DNA of 64,000 nt from JAAOII01 sp965207705 (GTDB lineage: Bacteria; Pseudomonadota; Gammaproteobacteria; CBDBNL01; JAAOII01), in assembly GCA_965207705.1 (NCBI GenBank), contig OZ242292.1:930001-994000 (forward strand). Direction: 5' to 3'. The stretch's first letter is position 1; each line of letters opens with the position of its first letter. The notes beneath the pieces are model-generated. The model searched no databases, was not told the DNA's origin, and saw only the letters and a list, made by a program, of their open reading frames with translations. Shown in pieces: positions 26,895 to 38,500 of this stretch. Made by a program: the position numbers and the translations under genes.

Positions 26895-28013
26895 TTAAGG
26901 CGTCAACGCTGTCTGCTGCAGCCCCGCCTTCTCATCCAAACCGAAAGTAATATTCATATTCTGGATCGCCTGACCAGACGCCCCCTTAACCAAGTTATCC
27001 AAAACTCCACACACTTGTATATAAGTAGAACCAGGCGCAGCGAAAACAGCCAAGTGACAATGATTGCTCCCGCGGGTATGTTTAATATGTGGCGCCTGCC
27101 CCTTAGCCAATACTTTCACAAACGGCTCGGCAGCATAAAACTCACTATACACAGTTCTTAATTCATCAGCAGCGGTGCTATTATCATTGTCATCACTTCC
27201 GCTGCCTACATCAATGCCTCCATCATTATCGCCACTGCCAAGCGGTAAATATACATCCACAAAAATTCCACGCACCAGCGGCAATAAATGAGGAACAAAA
27301 CGCAGCTTCACATTTACTCCACTCTTTTCCCGTAATGACTCCTCCATCTCTGGCTGATGCCGATGCCCTTCCGCTGCATAGCAGGTAAAATCCTCTCCCG
27401 CCTCACCTAATAAAAGATGGGTTGCCAAACTCTTGCCCGCCCCACTAACGCCGGACTTAGCATCCACTACTAACTCCTTACCAGCAAGTTGCCCGCCATG
27501 TTTAGCGGATAGCAATGACGGCAACAATGCCAACTGCACCGTAGTTGCATAGCAACCTGGGTTAGCAATAAGCCGCGCCTTCTTGATGGCGGCGCGATTC
27601 GCCTCGGGCAAACCATACACCGCCTCTGCCAACAAATCAGTCGCGCCATGTGCACCATGCTCCTTTGCGTACCACTGCTGCCATAACTTGGCATCCTTAA
27701 TCCGAAAGTCGGGCGACAAATCTATAACTTTTACCCCCTTATCTAAAAACCTACCCGCCTCCTTAATTGCAACACCCGCTGGCGTAGCAAAAAACACACA
27801 ATCACAATCAGGAACCTGCTCAGCAGAAATCGCCTCCATAGCGCCAAGCTCCTCACCAAGATGGGGATGCAACTCACCCAAACATTTACCTACTTGCGAA
27901 TGTGACACCACCGCGCAAATTTGCGCCTGAGAATGCCCCTCAAGCAACCGCAACAACTCCGAACTGGTATAACCCGAAGCCCCATAAATAACTACCTTAA
28001 TCTTATCTTTCAT
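26895..28013 (-). CDS. argC: N-acetyl-gamma-glutamyl-phosphate reductase
   Basis: 372 residues, type 1 ArgC. NADP-binding GASGYTSSELLRLL near the N-terminus, catalytic Cys in NPGCYATTVQLALLP, SGVSGAGKS and the His of EGHRHQPEM. Third step of arginine synthesis. A Gly/Asp/Ser-rich insert of about 25 residues (NDGGIDVGSGSDDNDNST) interrupts the chain between VDVYLPLG and ELRTVYSEFY. Stands alone, without other arg genes. Confidence 0.94.
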   Translation of the reverse strand: MKDKIKVVIYGASGYTSSELLRLLEGHSQAQICAVVSHSQVGKCLGELHPHLGEELGAMEAISAEQVPDCDCVFFATPAGVAIKEAGRFLDKGVKVIDLSPDFRIKDAKLWQQWYAKEHGAHGATDLLAEAVYGLPEANRAAIKKARLIANPGCYATTVQLALLPSLLSAKHGGQLAGKELVVDAKSGVSGAGKSLATHLLLGEAGEDFTCYAAEGHRHQPEMEESLREKSGVNVKLRFVPHLLPLVRGIFVDVYLPLGSGDNDGGIDVGSGSDDNDNSTAADELRTVYSEFYAAEPFVKVLAKGQAPHIKHTRGSNHCHLAVFAAPGSTYIQVCGVLDNLVKGASGQAIQNMNITFGLDEKAGLQQTALTP

Positions 28014-28123
28014 ATATGGATTATATTATATGTTGGGATTGATTTATGACTCACTTCTCGCGTGCATGTATACACTCTGAACTGCGAGAAGAATATAAAA
28101 ACATTAATGTAAAATAAAAAGCG

Positions 28124-29200
28124 ATGTTAATAACCAATAAATTTGTCTTTGTCCACCTGCGTAAAACTGGCGGAACTCATATTAGGACTATACTGATAGA
28201 AATCCATCAAAAGATATTTAAGGACACTTTGTTCGCCTATTTTATCCGTCGGCTGGGGCGTTTTATTCCCGCAATGAAGCAGATAAAGGCAACTAGGATA
28301 TTTGTAGCTCAGTATAATTATGATGATCTTACGTCCATAAACCCACAATCTATTACTAATTATTACAGATTCTTTCGTCCATTGAATTCTTGGATTATCA
28401 AGGTTGCAGCACGGCTGGGTCTTTTAGGAAGAAATGTTCCCAATAAAACCTTAAGATATTTTACGGGACATGCCCGTTACGCACAGTTGAACGATTCTTT
28501 TCACCAGCTGCCAGTTGTTGCCTGCATACGAGATCCTTTTACTTGGCATGTATCTCGTTATAATTATGATTTACAACAATACGATCAAAAAAACATGCAT
28601 CATAAAGAAGGGGTTTTTGCTATTATTGATAAAAGGGCGAGTTATGAAGAATATTGCTTTACCTATATGATAAAATTGCAGAATATGAATTATCAGGGGT
28701 ATAGGATTTATATGCGAGACAGTGATGTTGATGGAGAGTGGCGCCTGCCGCGTAAAGATAATTTTTATGATATATGCAAGCCAGATTCTGATGATCTTTA
28801 CACCCCCATTTCTCACTATGGGTTTATGACCTTTAATTTTATCTGTTCCTTCTTTAAAAGGCCGTTGGAGGTATTGAGACTACCCCCTGGCGAGTTTGAA
28901 GAGTACTTCATCAGCGGCGCCTATAAAAACAATATGCCCAATATTCATTTTTTGGAAACGGAGAACCTCAACCAAGAATTGTATGATTTTTTATTGAGTT
29001 ATAACTATAAAAAAGAACACATAGAGCATATAAAAAAATCTGCGCCCATTGCTCCCGAAAATATTTCCGTTGCTGGTAAGCATGCTTCTTTTTATAAAAG
29101 TAAAGCCCAAGTAAATTATATATACAAATTAGAGAGGGCAATGTTTATCATGTTTCCTCAATATGAAGATAAGTACAAGCATTTCCTTCCTAACGCGTAA
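28124..29200 (+). CDS. Sulfotransferase-like protein
   Basis: 358 residues. The N-terminal KFVFVHLRKTGGTHIRTIL matches the PAPS phosphosulfate-binding loop (H.RKTGGT), and CIRDPFTWHVSRYNYD the 3'-phosphate site (RDP....S.Y). The middle and C-terminus are not recognisable. No export signal. It lies between argC (divergent) and the small ORF beside the CRISPR array. Like the gene at 22499 it may decorate an exopolysaccharide or host-facing glycan, but no glycan genes are adjacent. Confidence 0.65.
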   Translation: MLITNKFVFVHLRKTGGTHIRTILIEIHQKIFKDTLFAYFIRRLGRFIPAMKQIKATRIFVAQYNYDDLTSINPQSITNYYRFFRPLNSWIIKVAARLGLLGRNVPNKTLRYFTGHARYAQLNDSFHQLPVVACIRDPFTWHVSRYNYDLQQYDQKNMHHKEGVFAIIDKRASYEEYCFTYMIKLQNMNYQGYRIYMRDSDVDGEWRLPRKDNFYDICKPDSDDLYTPISHYGFMTFNFICSFFKRPLEVLRLPPGEFEEYFISGAYKNNMPNIHFLETENLNQELYDFLLSYNYKKEHIEHIKKSAPIAPENISVAGKHASFYKSKAQVNYIYKLERAMFIMFPQYEDKYKHFLPNA

Positions 29201-29368
29201 GAATAAAATTACACTTATAATTCTTGATGGATTAACTTGCTAATACGAAGGACGGTAAATCTGTGAAGAACGCCTCAGTCAGCTTTGTGCTAAGAAATTT
29301 AATCAATAATTAAATACCAAAAGAGTCACTACTTATATTAATATCACCAATATAATTAATACTATCTA

Positions 29369-29620
29369 TTATTCTTTTCCAAGCTTCCCATCGGCTCCAA
29401 CAATCCGCAGATAAACTTTTTCTGCATCTTCTTGTCTTTCTTCATTTGATAAAGTACCATATAAACTTGAGAGCCCTTGTCCTACACCTCTAGGATGATT
29501 GTAATCATTGATACCATTAAATTTTAAATGCTTAATTAAATCTCCATATGACATCTTTTTATCCTGCTCATCAAGAAAATTAACAAGCGCTACAATATAT
29601 TTTTTAGTTTCATCATTCAT
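29369..29620 (-). CDS. Hypothetical protein, 83 residues
   Basis: Not recognised. Charged, probably helical small soluble protein with a KKMSYGDLIKHLKFNG segment that could be a short helix-turn unit; no membrane segment or signal. It ends 170 bp from the sulfotransferase-like gene and starts 92 bp from the trailer end of the CRISPR array. Gene-like composition and an AT-rich upstream region support it as real. No defence function can be inferred from sequence. Confidence 0.5.
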   Translation of the reverse strand: MNDETKKYIVALVNFLDEQDKKMSYGDLIKHLKFNGINDYNHPRGVGQGLSSLYGTLSNEERQEDAEKVYLRIVGADGKLGKE

Positions 29621-29712
29621 ATTTATTTACCTCTATATTTGGTTATAAAAAACTAATTATAGCACAATGCATATATTATGATGAATTAAAACCCATTCAC
29701 ACTGAATAACTA

Positions 29713-29748
29713 GTTATGAATTGCGGATAGAGGCAAATCATTTATAAT
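29713..29748 (+). repeat. Degenerate terminal CRISPR repeat
   Basis: First repeat: three substitutions in its 5' half (positions 4, 7, 16), while the 3' half with CATTTATAAT is unchanged. Marks the leader-distal end. Confidence 0.85.
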
Positions 29749-29786
29749 AGAGGCAGGTAAGGAGGAGCAACGCATAGCGTTGTGCA

Positions 29787-29814
29787 TTGCGGACAGAGGC
29801 AAATCATTTATAAT
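29787..29814 (+). promoter_or_regulatory. Promoter inside each CRISPR repeat (first canonical copy given)
   Basis: TTGCGG (repeat positions 9-14), 16 bp, TATAAT (positions 31-36). The transcript would start about 6-7 nt into the spacer and keep some 24 nt of it. Neisseria type II-C repeats are known to work this way. The unit recurs in every repeat of the array. Confidence 0.65.
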
Positions 29815-30341
29815 AATGTTTCATAATTATACCTGTGTGTAGTTGTTGTGCATTGCGGACAGAGGCAAATCATTTATAATGAAGGCATCAAGCATGCGGT
29901 TCGTGCGGAAGTTGTGCATTGCGGACAGAGGCAAATCATTTATAATAAGAGTGTAGAACTTCATTGACTCCTGTAAGTTGTGCATTGCGGACAGAGGCAA
30001 ATCATTTATAATGTAAAGCTCACTTTGCAGAAGCAAGGTTATGTTGTGCATTGCGGACAGAGGCAAATCATTTATAATGAAAGAACTTCAGCCCATAACG
30101 AATTCCACGTTGTGCATTGCGGACAGAGGCAAATCATTTATAATCATAAAGTTAATATAGAGCTTTGTACGTATGTTGTGCATTGCGGACAGAGGCAAAT
30201 CATTTATAATGCACCAGCAGCACCATCGTCAATAGACGTGTTGTGCATTGCGGACAGAGGCAAATCATTTATAATCATTACTTACACCTTGCCGCGCACA
30301 AACATGTTGTGCATTGCGGACAGAGGCAAATCATTTATAAT

Positions 30342-30437
30342 TAAAATATGTTTGCATAACAGTCAGGGACAGTTGTGCATTGCGGACAGAGGCAAATCAT
30401 TTATAATTAAAATATGTTTGCATAACAGTCAGGGACA
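30342..30437 (+). repeat. Adjacent duplicated spacer
   Basis: The spacers at 30342-30371 and 30408-30437 are identical (TAAAATATGTTTGCATAACA...). The repeat following the second copy is the single-base variant ACAGAAGC. Confidence 0.9.
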
Positions 30438-33400
30438 GTTGTGCATTGCGGACAGAAGCAAATCATTTATAATTCAATTATAATAAGTGCTATTATAAAT
30501 ATAAGTTGTGCATTGCGGACAGAGGCAAATCATTTATAATGATGTAAGTAAAATGCCAACGGATAATAATAGTTGTGCATTGCGGACAGAGGCAAATCAT
30601 TTATAATGAAGCTTGATACTCTCCTTGTGAGATACAAGTTGTGCATTGCGGACAGAGGCAAATCATTTATAATCAAAATGAGACAACATTGGCACAAGCC
30701 ATAGTTGTGCATTGCGGACAGAGGCAAATCATTTATAATACTTCATTAATAGCAAAGCAGAAGATATACGTTGTGCATTGCGGACAGAGGCAAATCATTT
30801 ATAATAGGCAATCACGACACTTGGAGCATAACACGGTTGTGCATTGCGGACAGAGGCAAATCATTTATAATCAAAAATCTCGCCATATTTATAGTTATTA
30901 GGTTGTGCATTGCGGACAGAGGCAAATCATTTATAATTGATGCTAACGGGGATGCATATACAAACAAGTTGTGCATTGCGGACAGAGGCAAATCATTTAT
31001 AATTTGTATTTAGCAAGCCAATACCGCATAGCAAGTTGTGCATTGCGGACAGAGGCAAATCATTTATAATATATAGTGAAAAGTGCCTTGCTGTCTATTG
31101 GTTGTGCATTGCGGACAGAGGCAAATCATTTATAATTTACAAAGCAGTAATGAAGTATCATTGCCGGTTGTGCATTGCGGACAGAGGCAAATCATTTATA
31201 ATGACAGAATATTGAATCAAGATCGCACTCCAGTTGTGCATTGCGGACAGAGGCAAATCATTTATAATAATGAAACATCTGCATAATAAGCATCTTAGGT
31301 TGTGCATTGCGGACAGAGGCAAATCATTTATAATGAGCGTATGATAATCCCTGCATCGAAGCATGTTGTGCATTGCGGACAGAGGCAAATCATTTATAAT
31401 TGTATAACTGCCTTTATATACAGTCAACAGGTTGTGCATTGCGGACAGAGGCAAATCATTTATAATGAGTTAACTTAAATTGACCGCCCGTACCCAGTTG
31501 TGCATTGCGGACAGAGGCAAATCATTTATAATAATTATATTTTAGGAAGGATGCGTAATGAAGTTGTGCATTGCGGACAGAGGCAAATCATTTATAATGG
31601 ATTATAATGATTTAGCAATGGATTATCAGTTGTGCATTGCGGACAGAGGCAAATCATTTATAATCTCCTCCTATGAAATCAAAGACATTATAGAGTTGTG
31701 CATTGCGGACAGAGGCAAATCATTTATAATCATTACTTACACCTTGCCGCGCCAGAACATGTTGTGCATTGCGGACAGAGGCAAATCATTTATAATTCCA
31801 AAGAACACTCTCACACACGCCCAGCCGTTGTGCATTGCGGACAGAGGCAAATCATTTATAATTATTTATGCTTGAACTCAAACGCAAGGATAGTTGTGCA
31901 TTGCGGACAGAGGCAAATCATTTATAATTTAAATCGCAATCTTAGTGCCTCGTATTTCGTTGTGCATTGCGGACAGAGGCAAATCATTTATAATTGGCAA
32001 GCTAAGGCGCACAAAACATCCCAGAGTTGTGCATTGCGGACAGAGGCAAATCATTTATAATGCAAAGCCACCCAACGCCGCGCACTTGATAGTTGTGCAT
32101 TGCGGACAGAGGCAAATCATTTATAATAGATAAGAGTGTTGTTGAGACAAGTCAAGCGTTGTGCATTGCGGACAGAGGCAAATCATTTATAATGAATATT
32201 CAGGTAATTACTCAATAAATGTGGTTGTGCATTGCGGACAGAGGCAAATCATTTATAATGAGTTTAAGCTTAAGATGACCGAGCTACTGTTGTGCATTGC
32301 GGACAGAGGCAAATCATTTATAATTCAAGCCAGAAGGCAACCACACCCAAACATGTTGTGCATTGCGGACAGAGGCAAATCATTTATAATTTATGAACGA
32401 AACTATAAAGAAGGGTAAGGTTGTGCATTGCGGACAGAGGCAAATCATTTATAATTCTGTAGCTGTGTAATAAGTTATGGAGCCAGTTGTGCATTGCGGA
32501 CAGAGGCAAATCATTTATAATACGATACGCCGAAGTTTGCTCCAGTGATATAGTTGTGCATTGCGGACAGAGGCAAATCATTTATAATAGATACAGCAAC
32601 GGGAGTCATGAGTTAACAGTTGTGCATTGCGGACAGAGGCAAATCATTTATAATGCAACTTTGCGTGGAGTTACTGGCGAGACGGTTGTGCATTGCGGAC
32701 AGAGGCAAATCATTTATAATAGATATTTATACAAAAGATAATCTTATAGAAGTTGTGCATTGCGGACAGAGGCAAATCATTTATAATTTGTTATTAGAAT
32801 CATCAGCAATTACCTCAGTTGTGCATTGCGGACAGAGGCAAATCATTTATAATTCTACTCTATAATCGCCATTGGGTTTTTTAGTTGTGCATTGCGGACA
32901 GAGGCAAATCATTTATAATCCACAAGGAAGTTTCAACGAGGCGCTCAAAGTTGTGCATTGCGGACAGAGGCAAATCATTTATAATACCAGACATATATGG
33001 CTGAAGTCATAGCAGGTTGTGCATTGCGGACAGAGGCAAATCATTTATAATAGACCAGATAAAAGAGCTGCGACTGATTAGTTGTGCATTGCGGACAGAG
33101 GCAAATCATTTATAATGAACCGGGATATATCTACGCAGAGGAAAGAGTTGTGCATTGCGGACAGAGGCAAATCATTTATAATCTACAATACAAGGTATAA
33201 ACAGGGTTGTAAGTTGTGCATTGCGGACAGAGGCAAATCATTTATAATAACTTTACAAAAGGTAATAGGGGGTATTCAGTTGTGCATTGCGGACAGAGGC
33301 AAATCATTTATAATGGCGTTATACATCTTCAGCATTAATCACACGTTGTGCATTGCGGACAGAGGCAAATCATTTATAATAGTCAATGTGATTACAGCAA

Positions 33401-34895
33401 TGAAAGTGTAGTTGTGCATTGCGGACAGAGGCAAATCATTTATAATGACATTTTTCCCATAACGGACAGACCCGAGTTGTGCATTGCGGACAGAGGCAAA
33501 TCATTTATAATTGTCTATTGTGGAGGAAGAGGAAAGTGATAGTTGTGCATTGCGGACAGAGGCAAATCATTTATAATTCATAATAAGCATTGGCTCTTTC
33601 CCCCAAAGGTTGTGCATTGCGGACAGAGGCAAATCATTTATAATTTTAATCTTAAACTTGCCGATGAATACGCCGTTGTGCATTGCGGACAGAGGCAAAT
33701 CATTTATAATCCACGGCCTTTAATTGGGTAGTATCTATAAGTTGTGCATTGCGGACAGAGGCAAATCATTTATAATGGCTACTCTGGGACCGCCAGGTCT
33801 TCAATGGTTGTGCATTGCGGACAGAGGCAAATCATTTATAATTTATGCGGTGGAGGACGCAACAGAGTGGTAGTTGTGCATTGCGGACAGAGGCAAATCA
33901 TTTATAATTATTATCAACCTCAACATTTATAGGAGTTAGTTGTGCATTGCGGACAGAGGCAAATCATTTATAATTGGCTCCCACATGCGGATCATTAGTG
34001 ACAGGTTGTGCATTGCGGACAGAGGCAAATCATTTATAATACAATACGAGGTAGTCAGCCACATATCATGGTTGTGCATTGCGGACAGAGGCAAATCATT
34101 TATAATACCAAGCATCTCTTAACCTGTTATGAGCCAGTTGTGCATTGCGGACAGAGGCAAATCATTTATAATACAATAGAAAGTGATATAAAACGACACC
34201 AGTTGTGCATTGCGGACAGAGGCAAATCATTTATAATGTAGAAGGTAAGCATGTCGCTTGATCCTTTGTTGTGCATTGCGGACAGAGGCAAATCATTTAT
34301 AATGGTGATTTTGAACTCCCCTATGCTTTTAGAGTTGTGCATTGCGGACAGAGGCAAATCATTTATAATCAATAGGACGGGCAGGAGCGGGCAGGGACAG
34401 TTGTGCATTGCGGACAGAGGCAAATCATTTATAATTTATTACTTCATCAGTATAGTATAGCAACGGTTGTGCATTGCGGACAGAGGCAAATCATTTATAA
34501 TTGGTTGTCCAACGGCTCGGGCTTTGTAGTAGTTGTGCATTGCGGACAGAGGCAAATCATTTATAATGATTACATGGGACGAATTTATAGACGCAGGGTT
34601 GTGCATTGCGGACAGAGGCAAATCATTTATAATTAATCTTATAGTTATTTTGTAATGTATTGGTTGTGCATTGCGGACAGAGGCAAATCATTTATAATCT
34701 TGGCTTTTTCCAATGTGGGTATTACATAGTTGTGCATTGCGGACAGAGGCAAATCATTTATAATCTTTGCCATTATACTTATTCTAATTTTAAGTTGTGC
34801 ATTGCGGACAGAGGCAAATCATTTATAATTAATGAGTTGAAGGTGCTTCTCTATAAACAGTTGTGCATTGCGGACAGAGGCAAATCATTTATAAT

Positions 34896-35519
34896 GCTCC
34901 GCAGGAAGGGCAAACATAGAACACGGTTGTGCATTGCGGACAGAGGCAAATCATTTATAATTCTCAACAGGACGAGCACTCCATAGTGAAGGTTGTGCAT
35001 TGCGGACAGAGGCAAATCATTTATAATTGATACTTTCAATCAACGCAAGTTAATTGAGTTGTGCATTGCGGACAGAGGCAAATCATTTATAATAAGCTCG
35101 ATGCACTGGCAGCGACCCGCGCAGTTGTGCATTGCGGACAGAGGCAAATCATTTATAATGTTGCGCACTCTTGACTACATTCAATAACCGTTGTGCATTG
35201 CGGACAGAGGCAAATCATTTATAATTTTAGTCCTGGCGGTATAAACTCAGGTACCGTTGTGCATTGCGGACAGAGGCAAATCATTTATAATAAGCTCGAT
35301 GCACTGGCAGCGACCCGCGCAGTTGTGCATTGCGGACAGAGGCAAATCATTTATAATGCTCCGCAGGAAGGGCAAACATAGAACACGGTTGTGCATTGCG
35401 GACAGAGGCAAATCATTTATAATTCTCAACAGGACGAGCACTCCATAGTGAAGGTTGTGCATTGCGGACAGAGGCAAATCATTTATAATTGATACTTTCA
35501 ATCAACGCAAGTTAATTGA
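34896..35519 (+). repeat. Duplicated spacer block
   Basis: Spacer order from 34896: A B C D E F D A B C. A (GCTCCGCAGG...) at 34896 and 35358, B (TCTCAACAGG...) at 34962 and 35424, C (TGATACTTTC...) at 35028 and 35490, D (AAGCTCGATG...) at 35094 and 35292; E and F occur once. The copies appear identical. Confidence 0.9.
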
Positions 35520-38500
35520 GTTGTGCATTGCGGACAGAGGCAAATCATTTATAATTGACGCCACTGCGTTATAAGAAGCTATTCAGTTGTGCATTGCGGA
35601 CAGAGGCAAATCATTTATAATGACTTATTCATAATCTCCCTTGCTTTATAGGTTGTGCATTGCGGACAGAGGCAAATCATTTATAATAGCAACATTCATC
35701 TTTGCTGTTATCCCAGGGTTGTGCATTGCGGACAGAGGCAAATCATTTATAATATATACTAACGGACAAGCAACGTCAAGTGTGTTGTGCATTGCGGACA
35801 GAGGCAAATCATTTATAATTAGGGCGGGCATCTTCCCAGACAGGCAGCTGTTGTGCATTGCGGACAGAGGCAAATCATTTATAATCAATTAGCGATGAAT
35901 GCCTAACAGAGATAGTTGTGCATTGCGGACAGAGGCAAATCATTTATAATAATAACATCGCGGATAACTCGGAGAAGTGGGTTGTGCATTGCGGACAGAG
36001 GCAAATCATTTATAATATGTTGGTAAATTTTACCTTCTTCATTTCAGTTGTGCATTGCGGACAGAGGCAAATCATTTATAATAAGATGCTCTACGACCAC
36101 TATCTAATATATGTTGTGCATTGCGGACAGAGGCAAATCATTTATAATGCCAAAAGCGTTCAAGTTCTACAAGCAACTTGTTGTGCATTGCGGACAGAGG
36201 CAAATCATTTATAATTATGCTCTGGGGTTATATGAGCCACAAGCCGTTGTGCATTGCGGACAGAGGCAAATCATTTATAATAACTGCACCTGTGCAACCA
36301 ATATAATTAACGTTGTGCATTGCGGACAGAGGCAAATCATTTATAATGGGTCAATGTCACGCCCGTCTACCAGCCACGTTGTGCATTGCGGACAGAGGCA
36401 AATCATTTATAATTGAATTGACAGCTAAAGCACTAAATGATTCGTTGTGCATTGCGGACAGAGGCAAATCATTTATAATTGCTACTTGACGATATGCAGG
36501 AGCTGGTCTGTTGTGCATTGCGGACAGAGGCAAATCATTTATAATTGCGCGCAGCAGCTCCCCCGTAGGCGGGGGGTTGTGCATTGCGGACAGAGGCAAA
36601 TCATTTATAATGAAACGTTGATGGCAGTCCTGCGCGAACGAGTTGTGCATTGCGGACAGAGGCAAATCATTTATAATGAAGAGATCGACGGCAACATAGC
36701 GCAAGCTGTTGTGCATTGCGGACAGAGGCAAATCATTTATAATATATTCTTAAACGACATTGACTTGGGAACAGTTGTGCATTGCGGACAGAGGCAAATC
36801 ATTTATAATAAAATCTCTTATGCCCCCTTTGTATAATGGGTTGTGCATTGCGGACAGAGGCAAATCATTTATAATGTATCACCCTTATCCCCTTTAGGTC
36901 CTGAGTTGTGCATTGCGGACAGAGGCAAATCATTTATAATGCAGAGCCAATCTTAACCGCGCTCCCACTCGTTGTGCATTGCGGACAGAGGCAAATCATT
37001 TATAATTGTGCGAACACATAAGTTCGCCCTTCATTCGTTGTGCATTGCGGACAGAGGCAAATCATTTATAATCCCGCAAGGGCTGAGCCAAGCGGTAAGC
37101 AGGTTGTGCATTGCGGACAGAGGCAAATCATTTATAATATGCAGAGAAATATACACCGGAACAAGTCAGTTGTGCATTGCGGACAGAGGCAAATCATTTA
37201 TAATAATATACCTGATGATATATTATACTTATGGAGTTGTGCATTGCGGACAGAGGCAAATCATTTATAATATATGTATATCTCTCTATGCTCTTGCTTA
37301 GGTTGTGCATTGCGGACAGAGGCAAATCATTTATAATGGCAAGTGGATTGCTGAAAAGCCAGAGATAGTTGTGCATTGCGGACAGAGGCAAATCATTTAT
37401 AATCTGGGGGCGGGGGACGAAGCGGTGAGGCGGGTTGTGCATTGCGGACAGAGGCAAATCATTTATAATCCAGACCAGACATATCACGGGTTAGCTAAAG
37501 TTGTGCATTGCGGACAGAGGCAAATCATTTATAATTGTTTTATTTTATAATGTATAGGCGCGGCGGTTGTGCATTGCGGACAGAGGCAAATCATTTATAA
37601 TCGTTTGGAGCGTTCCTCCTACTGCTTCCAGGTTGTGCATTGCGGACAGAGGCAAATCATTTATAATAAAAGTCGCAAGAGAGCGGGGCGGGGCGGGGTT
37701 GTGCATTGCGGACAGAGGCAAATCATTTATAATTAGAAACATACTCGTTTATATTATTGAAAAGTTGTGCATTGCGGACAGAGGCAAATCATTTATAATA
37801 TTAGCTAAAGAAGTAACGCTGGAGATAGGTTGTGCATTGCGGACAGAGGCAAATCATTTATAATGTTAGAGCAATAGTTCCCAGCTCCCGCGTGGTTGTG
37901 CATTGCGGACAGAGGCAAATCATTTATAATGTATCAGTTAACTACCAGGACAATAGCCAGGTTGTGCATTGCGGACAGAGGCAAATCATTTATAATACAA
38001 GAGACAATTACAAACACGGAATATGAGTTGTGCATTGCGGACAGAGGCAAATCATTTATAATGGGCTTTATGCTCTTTTATGTAAGGAGTCAGTTGTGCA
38101 TTGCGGACAGAGGCAAATCATTTATAATGAGCGTATGATAATCCCTGCATCTAAGCATGTTGTGCATTGCGGACAGAGGCAAATCATTTATAATCATCCT
38201 ATCTGCCAAATCAATAAACGCAGTGTTGTGCATTGCGGACAGAGGCAAATCATTTATAATGGTGAGGTGTGAAGTATATCCCGTTCATAAGTTGTGCATT
38301 GCGGACAGAGGCAAATCATTTATAATCGCTCCCGTCCATAGCCCTGCGGTATGCTGGTTGTGCATTGCGGACAGAGGCAAATCATTTATAATTAATGCCC
38401 CAAGTTCCCGTTGGTAATATAGTTGTGCATTGCGGACAGAGGCAAATCATTTATAATCTATTCTATGCAACGAACACACACTTCGCAGTTGTGCATTGCG

